Origin: Pseudomonas sp. SCA2728.1_7
Lineage (GTDB): Bacteria > Pseudomonadota > Gammaproteobacteria > Pseudomonadales > Pseudomonadaceae
Direction of reading: 5' to 3'
DNA length: 64,000 nt
NCBI RefSeq assembly: GCF_018138145.1
Contig: NZ_CP073104.1
Location: 5,857,001-5,921,000 of the forward strand
A program made the position numbers and the translations under genes. Each line of letters starts with the position of its first letter. Position 1 is the stretch's first letter. The notes beneath the pieces were generated by a model. The model did no database searches. It was not told where the DNA came from and saw nothing but the letters and a program-made list of their open reading frames with translations. Positions 43,629 through 53,750 of this stretch are shown piece by piece.

Positions 43629-44099
43629 ATGATTACCCTGAAACTCAATGGCCAAGACCATTCACTTGATGTCACGGAAGACATGCCGCTGCTCTGGGCT
43701 ATCCGCGATGTTGCTGGTTACAACGGCACCAAATTCGGCTGCGGCATGGGCCTGTGTGGCGCCTGCACCATTCATATCGATGGCTTGCCGGCGCGCAGTT
43801 GCATCACGCCGATCGGCTCGGTGGTTGGCCAGAACGTCACCACCATCGACAACCTGCACGCGGACCCGGTGGGTCAGGTGGTTCAGCAAGCCTGGCTGGA
43901 CACGGCTGTCGCCCAATGCGGTTTCTGTCAGGGCGGGCAAATCATGTCGGCCACCGCGTTGCTTAAAACCAACCCGAACCCGAGCGACGAACAGATCGAA
44001 GAAGCCATGGTCGGCAACATTTGCCGCTGCGGCACGTATAACCGAATCAAGACTGCGATTCGCCAAGCCTCCACCCATTTGAAGGAGGCCAAGGCATGA
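43629..44099 (+). CDS. 2Fe-2S subunit of a molybdenum hydroxylase (IorA type)
   Basis: Small electron-transfer subunit, 156 residues. The plant-ferredoxin-like cluster motif KFGCGMGLCGACTIH and the C-terminal cluster motif QCGFCQGGQIM with GNICRCGTYNRI are intact. Partner of the large subunit 3' (ATGA overlap). The pair matches isoquinoline 1-oxidoreductase-type or aldehyde-oxidising enzymes. ATG 43629 is preferred to the GTG six bases earlier. The natural substrate is unknown. Confidence 0.93.
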   Translation: MITLKLNGQDHSLDVTEDMPLLWAIRDVAGYNGTKFGCGMGLCGACTIHIDGLPARSCITPIGSVVGQNVTTIDNLHADPVGQVVQQAWLDTAVAQCGFCQGGQIMSATALLKTNPNPSDEQIEEAMVGNICRCGTYNRIKTAIRQASTHLKEAKA

Positions 44100-46417
44100 G
44101 CCGTCTTCCGAATGATTTCGCCCTGAGCAATCTGAGTCGTCGCGGTTTCCTCAAAGGCGTCGGCGCCACCGGTGCGCTGGTGCTGGCGGCGAGTTGGGGC
44201 TGGCAGGATGCGTTGGCCGAAGACAAACCGAAACAGTTCGGCGCCGATGGCATGCCCAACGGCTGGATCGATGATCCGAAGGTCTACGTCAGCATCGCCG
44301 CCGACGGCACGGTCACCGTGGTGTGCAACCGCTCGGAGATGGGCCAGGGCGTGCGCACCAGTCTGACCATGGTTGTCGCTGATGAGCTGGAGGCCGATTG
44401 GGCGCACGTCAAAGTGCAGCAGGCACCGGGTGATGAAGTGCGTTTCGGCAACCAGGACACTGACGGTTCGCGCAGCATGCGCCATTGGTATGAACCGATG
44501 CGGCGTTGCGGCGCGGCGGCACGGACGATGCTCGAGCAGGCCGCCGCCGCACAGTGGAAAGTGCCGGTCGGCGAATGCCACGCGCAGTTGCACAAAGTCA
44601 TTCACAAGCCGTCCGGCCGTGAGCTGGGTTATGGCGAGCTAGCCGCCGCAGCCAGTGCGTTGGCAGTACCGACACGGGACAGCTTGCGTCTCAAGCAGCC
44701 GTCGGAGTTTCGCTACATCGGCAAGGAAGGTACGAAAGCCATCGATGGTGACGACATCGTCAACGGTCGCGCGGTATACGGCGCGGACGTGCATTTCGAC
44801 GGTATGCTGTACGCCACCATTGCCCGTCCGGCGGTGTACGGCGGCAAGGTCAAATCGCTGGACGACAGCGCCGCGCTGAAAGTCCCCGGCGTGCTCAAAG
44901 TGCTCCAGATTGAAGGCCGTCCATTGCCTTCTGAATTCCAGCCATTGGGTGGCGTGGCGGTTGTTGCCACCAATACCTGGGCTGCAATCAAGGGCCGCGA
45001 AGCGCTGAAAATCGAGTGGGACGACGGCCCGAACGCCAGTTACGACTCGATCGCCTATCGCAAGGAGCTGGAAGCCGCCTCGCTGAAACCCGGCAAAGTG
45101 GTACGCAATACCGGCGATATCGACAAGGCATTGAGCGGCGCTGCCAGCACGCTGGAAGCTTCCTACTATTTACCGCATCTGGCCCAGGCGCCGATGGAAC
45201 CAATGGTCGCCATCGCCCGTTACAAGGATGGCGTCTGCGAAGCCTGGGCACCGAGTCAGGCCCCGCAAGTGACGCGCGAGCGCATCGGTGAGCGCCTTGG
45301 TTTGCCGTTCGACAACGTCACCTTTAATGTCACGCTGCTCGGCGGTGGTTTCGGTCGCAAGTCGAAACCGGACTTTGTCGTTGAAGCGGCGATCCTCGCC
45401 AAGGAGTTTCCGGGTAAAGCAGTGCGAGTACAGTGGACGCGTGAGGATGACATCCACAACTCGTATTTCCACACCGTGTCCGCCGAGTATTTGAAGGCTG
45501 GCGTGGCTAAGGACGGCATGCCGTCGGGCTGGTTGCATCGCACCGTGGCGCCGAGCATCACCGCGTTGTTTGCGCCGGGGATGAATCATGAGGCGGCGTT
45601 CGAGCTGGGCATGGGTTTCACCAACATGGCCTACGCCATTCCCAATGTGCGCCTGGAAAACCCCGAAGCCACCGTGCATACGCGAGTCGGCTGGTATCGC
45701 TCGGTGTCGAACATTCCCCATGGTTTCGCGATCCAGAGTTTCGTCGATGAGCTGGCACACAAGGCCGGTGAGGATCCGCTCAAATACCAGATCAAACTGC
45801 TCGGCGCGGATCGGCAGATCGATCCGCGTACCTTGAGCGAGGAGTGGAACTACGGCGAATCTCCCGAGCGTTACCCGATCGACACCGGACGCATGCGCAC
45901 CGTGCTGGAAACTGCGGCCAAGGCTGCCGGTTGGGGGCGCAAACTGCCCAAGGGGCGTGGTCTTGGCCTGGCGGTGCATTACAGCTTCGTCACCTATGTG
46001 GCGGCGGTGATCGAAGTCGAGGTCAAAGACGATGGCACGCTGATCGTGCACAAGGCTGATATTGCTGTGGATTGCGGGCCGCAGATCAACCCCGAGCGCA
46101 TTCGCTCGCAGTTCGAAGGCGCTTGTGTGATGGGCCTGGGCAATGCTGTGCTGGGTGAAATCAGCTTCAAGGACGGTAAGGTTCAGCAGGACAACTTCCA
46201 CATGTACGAAGTGGCGCGCATGTCGCTGGCGCCGAAGGAAGTTGCCGTGCATCTGGTGACACCGCCGGGCGACGTGCCGTTGGGCGGCGTCGGCGAACCG
46301 GGCGTACCGCCGATCGCCCCGGCGCTGTGCAACGCGATTTTCGCCGCCACCGGCAAGCGTATTCGCAACCTGCCGGTGCGCTATCAGTTGCAGGGCTGGC
46401 AGAAGGCAGAGGCCTGA
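44096..46417 (+). CDS. Molybdopterin-binding subunit of a molybdenum hydroxylase (IorB type)
   Basis: Large catalytic subunit of 773 residues. A Tat signal is clear ([22 protein letters not shown]), so the enzyme acts in the periplasm, and the 2Fe-2S subunit probably hitchhikes. Moco-contact stretches include [19 protein letters not shown] in parts, [14 protein letters not shown] and the C-terminal [19 protein letters not shown] in parts with the catalytic Glu. The periplasmic acceptor (for example a cytochrome c) is not in the window. Coupled to XdhC downstream by TGATG. Confidence 0.93.
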   Translation: MSRLPNDFALSNLSRRGFLKGVGATGALVLAASWGWQDALAEDKPKQFGADGMPNGWIDDPKVYVSIAADGTVTVVCNRSEMGQGVRTSLTMVVADELEADWAHVKVQQAPGDEVRFGNQDTDGSRSMRHWYEPMRRCGAAARTMLEQAAAAQWKVPVGECHAQLHKVIHKPSGRELGYGELAAAASALAVPTRDSLRLKQPSEFRYIGKEGTKAIDGDDIVNGRAVYGADVHFDGMLYATIARPAVYGGKVKSLDDSAALKVPGVLKVLQIEGRPLPSEFQPLGGVAVVATNTWAAIKGREALKIEWDDGPNASYDSIAYRKELEAASLKPGKVVRNTGDIDKALSGAASTLEASYYLPHLAQAPMEPMVAIARYKDGVCEAWAPSQAPQVTRERIGERLGLPFDNVTFNVTLLGGGFGRKSKPDFVVEAAILAKEFPGKAVRVQWTREDDIHNSYFHTVSAEYLKAGVAKDGMPSGWLHRTVAPSITALFAPGMNHEAAFELGMGFTNMAYAIPNVRLENPEATVHTRVGWYRSVSNIPHGFAIQSFVDELAHKAGEDPLKYQIKLLGADRQIDPRTLSEEWNYGESPERYPIDTGRMRTVLETAAKAAGWGRKLPKGRGLGLAVHYSFVTYVAAVIEVEVKDDGTLIVHKADIAVDCGPQINPERIRSQFEGACVMGLGNAVLGEISFKDGKVQQDNFHMYEVARMSLAPKEVAVHLVTPPGDVPLGGVGEPGVPPIAPALCNAIFAATGKRIRNLPVRYQLQGWQKAEA

Positions 46418-47397
46418 TGGACAGCGTCGACCTCAACGTCCTGCGCAGTGTCCTCGAGTGGCGCCGCGCCGGGCAGCGGGTGGTGCTGTTCAGCGTGGTG
46501 CAGACCTGGGGCACCGCGCCCCGCGCTCCCGGCGCCATGTTGGCGTTGCGCGAGGATGGCGTGGTGATTGGTTCGGTGTCGGGCGGGTGCGTCGAGGATG
46601 ACTTGATTGCCCGGCTGCACGACGGCCGCATCGCCACCGATGGGCCGCCGGTGCAGTTGATCACTTATGGCGTCACGCGAGAGGAGGCGGCGCGCTTCGG
46701 ATTGCCTTGTGGCGGTACGTTGCGCCTGACCGAAGAGCGCGTTGGCGATCCTGCTTGGGTCGCTGAATTGCTGGCCCGTTGCGAGGCCCACGAGATTGTC
46801 GCTCGCGAGTTGAATATCGACACCGGTGAAGTGCTTCTGGCGCCGGCAAGTAAATCCGATGCGCTGGAATTCGATGGCAAAACCCTGCGCGCCATTTACG
46901 GTCCGCGCTGGCGTCTGCTGTTGATCGGCGCCGGCCAGTTGTCGCGCTACGTCGCGGACATGGCGCGACTGCTGGATTTTGAAGTGCTGATCTGCGACCC
47001 GCGCAGCGAATTCGTTTACGGCTGGGAAGAGCATCACGGACGTTTCGTCCCGGGCATGCCGGATGACGCGGTGTTGAGCATCCAGACCGATGAGCGCACA
47101 GCGATTGTCGCGTTGACTCACGATCCGCGTCTGGATGACATGGCGTTGCTCACGGCGCTGGATTCGCCAGCCTTCTATGTGGGGGCGCTCGGTTCGCGGG
47201 TCAACAGCCAGAAGCGTCGGGAAAATCTCGCTCAGCTAGGCTTGTCGGTACAGGCGATCGATCGATTGCACGGGCCGATCGGTCTGCACATTGGCAGTCA
47301 TTCGCCGGCAGAAATTGCCTTGTCCTTGCTGGCGGAAATTGTCGCGATCAAGAACGGGGTCGAATTGAAGCAGAAGAAAACTTTGGAGGACGCATGA
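46417..47397 (+). CDS. XdhC/CoxI family maturation factor
   Basis: Helps to sulfurate and insert the molybdenum cofactor. The 326-residue product has the N-terminal XdhC domain (GTAPRAPGAMLALREDG, GSVSGGCVEDD) and a C-terminal Rossmann domain (LLLIGAGQLSRYVADMA, LTHDPRLDD, YVGALGSRVNSQKR). It overlaps the Mo-hydroxylase gene by one base and the next gene by ATGA, so it is dedicated to this enzyme. Confidence 0.94.
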   Translation: MDSVDLNVLRSVLEWRRAGQRVVLFSVVQTWGTAPRAPGAMLALREDGVVIGSVSGGCVEDDLIARLHDGRIATDGPPVQLITYGVTREEAARFGLPCGGTLRLTEERVGDPAWVAELLARCEAHEIVARELNIDTGEVLLAPASKSDALEFDGKTLRAIYGPRWRLLLIGAGQLSRYVADMARLLDFEVLICDPRSEFVYGWEEHHGRFVPGMPDDAVLSIQTDERTAIVALTHDPRLDDMALLTALDSPAFYVGALGSRVNSQKRRENLAQLGLSVQAIDRLHGPIGLHIGSHSPAEIALSLLAEIVAIKNGVELKQKKTLEDA

Positions 47398-47990
47398 GTC
47401 GATCCATTGCAGTGATTGTGCTGGCTGCAGGCGAGGGCAGCCGCTTTCGCCAGGTGGCAGGTGCCGATAAGGACAAGTTGCTGGCGGACTGCACCGGGCG
47501 TGATGGCGCGGTGCGTTCGGTGATCGAGCAGGTATTGGTTAATCTGCCGGCCGATCTTGATAAGCGTGTGTTGGTGACGACTGAGGCGCGGCCACAGGCG
47601 ATGCGCATGGCGCAGGCTTATGGCTGTGACGTGGTGTCGATTGAATCGACCGGGATGGGTGACAGCATTGCCGCTGGCGTCGCGGCTTGCCCGGATGCCG
47701 ATGGCTGGTTGATTGTGCTGGGGGATATGCCGTTTATCTTGCCGTCGAGTATTGAGCGGGTGGTCGCGGCGATTGCTGATGATGCGGTGAGCGTGCCGGT
47801 GCAGGAGGGCGAGTTTGGCCATCCGGTGGGATTTGGGCGCTCGTTTGGTTTGGGGTTGCAGGCGTTGAGCGGCGATCGCGGGGCTCGGCCGTTGTTCAAG
47901 CAGGGTAGGGTGGTGGAGATTGCTGTCGATGACCCAGGCGTTCTGTGGGATATCGATGTGCCTGAGACTTTGGTTTTTCCCCAATCCTGA
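47394..47990 (+). CDS. MocA-like molybdopterin nucleotidyltransferase
   Basis: A 198-residue MobA/MocA-type transferase that probably makes molybdopterin cytosine dinucleotide for the hydroxylase. AVIVLAAGEGSRFRQV is the N-terminal motif, DKDKLLADC the lysine region and WLIVLGDMPFILP the Asp motif. DMPF rather than the MobA GDQP form fits MCD type. Last gene of the four-gene operon; its 3' third is G/T-rich at synonymous sites just before a REPIN. Confidence 0.9.
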   Translation: MSRSIAVIVLAAGEGSRFRQVAGADKDKLLADCTGRDGAVRSVIEQVLVNLPADLDKRVLVTTEARPQAMRMAQAYGCDVVSIESTGMGDSIAAGVAACPDADGWLIVLGDMPFILPSSIERVVAAIADDAVSVPVQEGEFGHPVGFGRSFGLGLQALSGDRGARPLFKQGRVVEIAVDDPGVLWDIDVPETLVFPQS

Positions 47991-48006
47991 GCCTTGCTCA
48001 GATCCC

Positions 48007-48097
48007 CTGTAGGAGTGAGCCTGCTCGCGATAGCGGTGGTTCAGCAAAAGTTGTATCAACTGACACACCGCTATCGCGAGCAGGCTCACTCCTACAG
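48007..48097. repeat. REPIN, family A
   Basis: CTGTAGGAGTGAGCCTGCTC onward to CGATAGCGG, and the reverse complement ending at 48097. Confidence 0.92.
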
Positions 48098-48127
48098 GAG
48101 ATAGCGTTAAGGCTTAAATTGCAGGCA

Positions 48128-48168
48128 TAAAAAAGCCCCGCCAGGTTTTCACCGGGCGGGGCTTTTTA
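48128..48168. terminator. Bidirectional terminator between mocA-like gene and rne
   Basis: AAAAAAGCCCCGCC with GGCGGGGCTTTTTA around a 12-base loop. It ends both rne (minus) and the plus-strand operon. Confidence 0.9.
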
Positions 48169-48181
48169 TTGGCTTTGGAAA

Positions 48182-51100
48182 TTACACGAGTGGTTTAGGC
48201 TCGTGCTCTTTTTCCTCGGCCTCTTGGTGTTGCTCGACCGCGTCCTGAACGGAGCGTGGTGCTTCAGCGATCACCGCTTCGACAACCGCTTCTTCAGCGA
48301 CCGGGGCAGGCGCTGCCTCGACCACTTCAGCAACCGGAGCAGCAGCGGCAGCCAGTTCGGCTTCCTTCTGCAGACGCTCTTCTTCACGCTTGCGACGACG
48401 CACTTCACGTGGGTCGTTCGGCGCGCGGCCGCTTGGTGTCAGGGCGCTGACCGGAGCCGGTGCTTCAACCACTGGAGCTGGCGCTTCGGCAACGACAGGT
48501 GCTTCGACAACCGGTGCTGGTTCAGCAACGACCACTGGCTCGGCAACTTTGCTCTCTTCAACAGCAGGAGCTTCAACCGCAGGCGCTTCGAACACTGGCT
48601 TTTCAACAACCGGTGCTTCAACCACTGGCGCTGGCGTTTCAGCAACAGCCGGCTCGGCAACCCAGTTGAAAGCGGTCTGCTCTTCGCGAACTTCACGCAC
48701 GGTTTCGGTCGCGGTTTCAGCAACGCTTTCTACCACCGGCTCGGCCACTACAACTGGCGCAGGCTCTACCTGAGGCAGGGTTTCCTGAACCGGTGCCACT
48801 TCGACTTCCGGAGCAGCAACCACTTCCACTGGCGTGGTCGCTTCAACAGCTGGCGCTTCCACAGCAGCAGTTTCCTGAACAGCAGCGGTAGCGCGTTCGG
48901 CTTGCTCGTGGGCTTGGGCTTCGGCCGGAGCGCTGATCACGGTGCTGGCAACAGCGGCGGTGACAGCCAGACCAGCAGCCAGATCGGCGGTGCTTGGCTC
49001 TTCAGCGTTTTCGCCGGCTTCGGATTCTTCCGAACCTTCGATCACGTTGCCGTTGGCATCACGCTGACGCTCACGACGGTTGCTGCGACGACGCTGACCG
49101 CGCGAACGACGACGTGGACGATCGCCTTCGGCGTTCTCCGAACCGTCTTCCGGCAGTTGCTCTTCGTTGATGTTCACTTCTTCTTCAGCGACGGCAGCAG
49201 CGGCCTGCTCGGCACGCGGTTGACGCTCTTCACGCGGCGGACGCGGTGCGCGCTCTTCACGTGGCTGACGGGCCGGACGCTCTTCAGCGGCAACGGCTGC
49301 GGTGGCTGCTGCAACTGGAGCGGCGTCCAGAGGCTCGCGCAGTTCACGTACACGTTCTTCACGCTCGCCACGTGGCTTGCGGTCTTCGCGCGGTGCACGT
49401 GGAGCACGTTCTTCACGCGGAGCACGTGGCGCGCGTTCTTCGCGGGCAACTGGCGCTTCGGTACGGGTTTCGCGAGGCTCGCGGACTTCACGGGCTTCAC
49501 GTGGCGCGCGCTCTTCGCGTGGCTCGCGTGGCGCACGTTCTTCACGTGGGGCACGTTCTTCGCGTGGCTTGCGTTCTTCATCGCGGCGACCGTTACGGTT
49601 GCGGCTCTGCTGACGACCGTTGCGACGTTCTTCGTTGCGGGCCGGACGTTCGCTGGCTGGTTTTTCAACCACAACCGGAGCGGCTGGCTCTTCTTTGGTG
49701 GCGAAAAGGCTGACCAGCGATTTCACCAGGCCTTTGAACAGGCTTGGCTCTGGCGCGGCAACCGGGGCCGGTGCTGGAGCGGCAGGCGCGGCGACTTCGG
49801 TCGGAACCGGAGCGTTGGCACGGGCCGGAGCAGTCTTGACCGCGGCTTCCTGGCGAACCAGGGTGCGGGTCGCGGCGGCTGGCTGGACTTCTTCGACTTC
49901 GGCAGCGGCAGCAGCGATTTCGTAGCTGGACTGGTTGGTCGCGGCTTCCGGGCTGTCGTCACGCAGACGCTGAACTTCGAAATGCGGGGTTTCGAGGTGG
50001 TCGTTCGGCAGAATGATGATGCGGGCACGGGTGCGCAGTTCGATCTTGGTGATCGAGTTGCGTTTTTCGTTGAGCAGGAACGCGGCGACCGGGATTGGCA
50101 CCTGAGCGCGCACTTCGGCAGTGCGGTCTTTCAGGGCTTCTTCTTCAATCAGGCGCAGGATCGCCAGCGACAGCGATTCAACGTCACGGATGATGCCGGT
50201 GCCGTTGCAACGCGGGCAGACGATGCCGCTGCTTTCGCCCAGCGATGGACGCAGGCGCTGACGGGACATTTCCAGCAGGCCGAAGCGCGAGATGCGGCCG
50301 ATCTGCACGCGGGCGCGGTCGGCTTCCAGGCATTCGCGGACTTTCTCTTCCACGGCGCGCTGGTTCTTGGCTGGGGTCATGTCGATGAAGTCGATGACGA
50401 TCAGGCCGCCGATGTCGCGCAAGCGCAACTGACGGGCGATTTCTTCGGCGGCTTCAAGGTTGGTCTGCAGAGCGGTTTCTTCGATGTCGCTGCCTTTGGT
50501 GGCGCGCGCCGAGTTGATGTCGATGGACACCAGGGCTTCGGTCGGATCGATGACGATGGAGCCGCCGGAAGGCAGTTCAACGACGCGCTGGAAAGCGGTC
50601 TCGATCTGGCTTTCGATCTGGAAGCGGTTGAACAGCGGCACGCTGTCTTCGTACAGCTTGATCTTGCTGGCGTACTGCGGCATCACCTGACGGATGAAGG
50701 TCAGGGCTTCGTCCTGGGCTTCAACGCTGTCGATCAGCACTTCGCCGATGTCCTGGCGCAGGTAATCGCGGATGGCGCGGATGATCACGTTGCTTTCCTG
50801 GTAGATCAGGAAAGGCGCGGAGCGATCCAGCGAGGCTTCTTTGATGGCGGTCCACAGTTGCAGCAGGTAGTCGAGGTCCCACTGCATTTCTTCGCTGCTG
50901 CGGCCCAGGCCGGCAGTGCGCACGATCAGACCCATGTCGGCCGGTGCAACCAGGCCGTTCAGCGCTTCACGCAGTTCGTTGCGCTCTTCGCCTTCGATGC
51001 GACGGGAGATACCGCCGGCACGCGGGTTGTTCGGCATCAGCACGAGGTAACGACCGGCCAGGCTGATGAAGGTGGTCAGGGCTGCGCCCTTGTTGCCACG

Positions 51101-51418
51101 TTCTTCTTTTTCGACCTGAACGATGACTTCCTGGCCTTCGCTCAGGACGTCCTTGATGTTGACGCGGCCTTCAGGGGCTTTCTTGAAGTATTCGCGGGAG
51201 ATTTCTTTGAGGGGCAGGAAGCCGTGGCGCTCGGAGCCGAAATCGACAAAGGCAGCCTCAAGGCTTGGTTCGATGCGAGTGATGCGGCCTTTATAGATGT
51301 TGGCCTTCTTCTGCTCGCGTGCACCGGATTCGATGTCCAGGTCGTAGAGGCGTTGGCCATCTACCAGTGCAACACGCAACTCTTCGGGTTGAGTTGCGTT
51401 AATCAGCATTCTTTTCAT
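48182..51418 (-). CDS. rne: Ribonuclease E
   Basis: Main endoribonuclease for mRNA decay and rRNA/tRNA processing, and scaffold of the RNA degradosome. The 1078-residue protein starts [21 protein letters not shown]. The S1 region ([22 protein letters not shown]), the 5'-sensor/DNase-I-like core ([25 protein letters not shown] in part) and the zinc-link CPRCNGTG are all present. The C-terminal half is disordered: an Arg-rich stretch of [11 protein letters not shown] repeats, then Glu-Pro-Ala-Val-rich segments, [16 protein letters not shown] and an acidic end. ATG 51418 is the family start. The 5' leader is long and structured (see next entries), consistent with autoregulation. Confidence 0.97.
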   Translation of the reverse strand: MKRMLINATQPEELRVALVDGQRLYDLDIESGAREQKKANIYKGRITRIEPSLEAAFVDFGSERHGFLPLKEISREYFKKAPEGRVNIKDVLSEGQEVIVQVEKEERGNKGAALTTFISLAGRYLVLMPNNPRAGGISRRIEGEERNELREALNGLVAPADMGLIVRTAGLGRSSEEMQWDLDYLLQLWTAIKEASLDRSAPFLIYQESNVIIRAIRDYLRQDIGEVLIDSVEAQDEALTFIRQVMPQYASKIKLYEDSVPLFNRFQIESQIETAFQRVVELPSGGSIVIDPTEALVSIDINSARATKGSDIEETALQTNLEAAEEIARQLRLRDIGGLIVIDFIDMTPAKNQRAVEEKVRECLEADRARVQIGRISRFGLLEMSRQRLRPSLGESSGIVCPRCNGTGIIRDVESLSLAILRLIEEEALKDRTAEVRAQVPIPVAAFLLNEKRNSITKIELRTRARIIILPNDHLETPHFEVQRLRDDSPEAATNQSSYEIAAAAAEVEEVQPAAATRTLVRQEAAVKTAPARANAPVPTEVAAPAAPAPAPVAAPEPSLFKGLVKSLVSLFATKEEPAAPVVVEKPASERPARNEERRNGRQQSRNRNGRRDEERKPREERAPREERAPREPREERAPREAREVREPRETRTEAPVAREERAPRAPREERAPRAPREDRKPRGEREERVRELREPLDAAPVAAATAAVAAEERPARQPREERAPRPPREERQPRAEQAAAAVAEEEVNINEEQLPEDGSENAEGDRPRRRSRGQRRRSNRRERQRDANGNVIEGSEESEAGENAEEPSTADLAAGLAVTAAVASTVISAPAEAQAHEQAERATAAVQETAAVEAPAVEATTPVEVVAAPEVEVAPVQETLPQVEPAPVVVAEPVVESVAETATETVREVREEQTAFNWVAEPAVAETPAPVVEAPVVEKPVFEAPAVEAPAVEESKVAEPVVVAEPAPVVEAPVVAEAPAPVVEAPAPVSALTPSGRAPNDPREVRRRKREEERLQKEAELAAAAAPVAEVVEAAPAPVAEEAVVEAVIAEAPRSVQDAVEQHQEAEEKEHEPKPLV

Positions 51419-51430
51419 GTAGTACCGTCG

Positions 51431-51450
51431 GTTTCCGGGCTGCCGGAAAC
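51431..51450 (-). promoter_or_regulatory. Leader hairpin directly before the rne start
   Basis: GTTTCCGG, CAGC loop, CCGGAAAC: a perfect 8-bp stem ending 12 nt before the rne ATG. No strong Shine-Dalgarno is seen between it and the start. In E. coli a leader hairpin mediates RNase E autoregulation; this one could act likewise. Confidence 0.5.
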
Positions 51451-52117
51451 GGCGTTCGGCACACACGACTTCTCACGGTCGGTGTCAGGTGCGTCGGGAG
51501 TGGTTGGCCATTCCCGTGTCCAGCGATATGCGGCCAATTGGGCCGATATAGCGACGTACGCGTCCTGCTTGCTGTGGCTACTTAAGCACTCAGTCAGGAG
51601 GAGGAATCAACCAGCGGCTGTGGACGAGATGAAGCGTCTTGATAAAGCCTATTGCTACACAGTCCAGCGGTTGTGCATCTCCACCCTACACGTATCCCTG
51701 ATAATTCGGGTGCTGCCGCGCGCAGAATCCGCAGCGGGTTGGCATTTACCGTGAGCTCCGAAAGGGGAGGTCACGCATCATGGCTAATTCAGGCGTTGTT
51801 TCCGAAGCATTCGCTCGGGGTCATCTGCAGCTGACTGCACTTTGTGAACTGGCCTTGAATGTGTGCCTGTCAGGCGAGTAAAAACTCTGCTCGACGGTGT
51901 AATTCAGGCCTCATGTCACCTGCGCTTGTTACAACTGCAAACTCCACCGTTACGTAGCGAAAGCCCCGTAGGACGGCCTCGCGTCCTGGTGAATTGCGTT
52001 GGTCAGGGCCGGTTTTTGACCGTGGTTCCTCTGTCCAGGCCGCTTTTGGCGGCGTTCGCGACTATAGCAGCAATGATTAAGTGCTTCAATTCCATAAAAA
52101 TTGTTATCATCCGCGGC
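51451..52117. other. Long intergenic region between rne and rluC
   Basis: About 670 bases between divergent starts. It should hold a long rne 5' leader (minus) and the promoter of rluC (plus). Several stretches look structured, including the GC-rich 51480-51545 part, and AGGAGGAGG at 51597-51605 on the plus strand. Short ORFs here (for example 51652-51834) have no family likeness and are not called. Confidence 0.5.
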
Positions 52118-53077
52118 ATGACAACTACTGCCCCTTCGACTCCAGGCGTTCAATTGCTTGAAGTCTCGCCGGAGTATGCCGGCCAACGAATCGACAATTT
52201 CCTCCTCGCCCGGCTCAAAGGCGTGCCCAAGACCTTGATTTACCGCATTTTGCGTAAAGGCGAAGTGCGCGTGAACAAAGGTCGGATCAAGCCCGAATAC
52301 AAGCTGCAGGCCGGTGATATCGTGCGCGTGCCGCCGGTTCGCGTGCCTGAGCGCGATGAGCCGGTGCCACTCGCTCAAGGCCTGCTGCAGCGCCTGGAAG
52401 CCTCGATTGTCTTCGAAGACAAAGCCCTGATCGTGATCAACAAGCCCGCCGGCATTGCGGTTCACGGTGGCAGCGGCCTGAACTTCGGCGTGATCGAAGC
52501 CTTTCGTCAGTTGCGTCCCGATGCCAAAGAACTGGAGTTGGTTCACCGTCTCGACCGTGACACCTCCGGCCTGCTGATGATCGCCAAAAAGCGCAGCATG
52601 TTGCGCCACTTGCACGAGCAGTTGCGCGGCGATGGCGTCGACAAGCGCTACATGGCGCTGGTGCGCGGCAACTGGGCGACCTCGATCAAGAAAGTCAGTG
52701 CGCCGTTGCTCAAGAGCAATCTGCGTTCCGGCGAGCGCATGGTTGAAGTCAACGAAGAAGGCAAAGAAGCCCTGACCATGTTCAAGGTGCTGCGCCGCTT
52801 CGGTGATTTCGCCACCATGGTCGAGGCTAAGCCGGTTACCGGACGCACCCACCAGATTCGCGTGCACACTTTGCATGCCGGCCATTGCATTGCTGGTGAC
52901 AGCAAGTATGGCGATGAGGATTTCACCAAGGAAATTCGCGATCTGGGCGGCAAGCGGCTGTTTCTGCACGCCTACATGCTGACCGTGCCGCTGCCCGATG
53001 GCGGCAAGCTGACCTTGCAGGCGCCGGTCGATGAAATGTGGGCCAAGACCGTGGAGCGATTGAGTGCGCCCATCTGA
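52118..53077 (+). CDS. rluC: 23S rRNA pseudouridine synthase RluC
   Basis: Modifies uridines 955, 2504 and 2580 (E. coli numbers) of 23S rRNA. The 319-residue product has an S4 domain ([20 protein letters not shown] in parts, [15 protein letters not shown]) and the synthase domain with the catalytic [11 protein letters not shown], then [10 protein letters not shown] and [16 protein letters not shown] 52118 is the family start; the in-frame upstream extension back to 51863 is rejected. AT-rich ATAAAAATTGTTATCAT just upstream is a probable promoter. Confidence 0.96.
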   Translation: MTTTAPSTPGVQLLEVSPEYAGQRIDNFLLARLKGVPKTLIYRILRKGEVRVNKGRIKPEYKLQAGDIVRVPPVRVPERDEPVPLAQGLLQRLEASIVFEDKALIVINKPAGIAVHGGSGLNFGVIEAFRQLRPDAKELELVHRLDRDTSGLLMIAKKRSMLRHLHEQLRGDGVDKRYMALVRGNWATSIKKVSAPLLKSNLRSGERMVEVNEEGKEALTMFKVLRRFGDFATMVEAKPVTGRTHQIRVHTLHAGHCIAGDSKYGDEDFTKEIRDLGGKRLFLHAYMLTVPLPDGGKLTLQAPVDEMWAKTVERLSAPI

Positions 53078-53726
53078 TTACAAACTGCTGATTTTCGATT
53101 GGGACGGCACACTGGCCGATTCCATCCATCGGATCGTCGAGGCGATGCACTCCGCATCCGGGCGCTCCGGTTTCGAGTTGCGTGATGACTTTGCCGTCAA
53201 AGGCATCATCGGCTTGGGTCTGCCCGAGGCGATCCGTACGCTGTACCCCGAAATCAGCGATGCCGAAATGACTTTGTTTCGCGAGTATTACGCCGATCAC
53301 TACATCGCTGCCGAAGCTGTGCCTTCGCCGTTGTTCGAAGGCGTAGTCGAATCGATGGCGTCGTTTCGTGAGCAGGGTTATCACCTGGCTGTCGCCACCG
53401 GCAAGAATCGTCGCGGGCTGGATCGGGTGCTCAAGGCCAATGGCTGGGAAGAATATTTCGATATCACCCGTGCTGCCGATGAAACTGCCAGCAAGCCGCA
53501 CCCTCTGATGCTGGAGCAGATCCTTGCTCATTGTGGTGTGCGCGCGGAGCAGGCGCTGATGGTTGGCGATTCGTCCTTCGATCTGCTGATGGCGCGTAAC
53601 GCGGGGATGGACTCGGTGGCGGTCAGCTATGGCGCGCAATCGATCGAATCGCTGCAGCAGTTCGAACCGCGCCTGTCGATCGACCGTTTTTCCGAATTGC
53701 ATGCCTGGCTGGAGAAGCAGGCTTAA
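53064..53726 (+). CDS. HAD-superfamily phosphatase (phosphoglycolate phosphatase-like)
   Basis: A 220-residue HAD-IA hydrolase. Motif [12 protein letters not shown], motif II-like VATGKNRRG, motif III KPHPLML and motif [14 protein letters not shown] are intact. GTG 53064 lies inside the end of rluC (14-nt overlap), so the two are cotranscribed. Substrate unknown; the motif set allows phosphoglycolate or other small phosphoesters. Confidence 0.92.
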   Translation: MRPSDYKLLIFDWDGTLADSIHRIVEAMHSASGRSGFELRDDFAVKGIIGLGLPEAIRTLYPEISDAEMTLFREYYADHYIAAEAVPSPLFEGVVESMASFREQGYHLAVATGKNRRGLDRVLKANGWEEYFDITRAADETASKPHPLMLEQILAHCGVRAEQALMVGDSSFDLLMARNAGMDSVAVSYGAQSIESLQQFEPRLSIDRFSELHAWLEKQA

Positions 53727-53750
53727 TACGTTTTTGCTGGGGTGGATGGC

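Noticed and set aside
48203..51754. 1183-codon open frame on the plus strand
   Set aside because: It lies wholly opposite rne. Its protein is a mixture of low-complexity residues with no family likeness; the length results from GC-rich codon bias of RNase E.
51863..52117. Longer start of rluC
   Set aside because: The extension has no family likeness and would cover the promoter; ATG 52118 matches orthologues.
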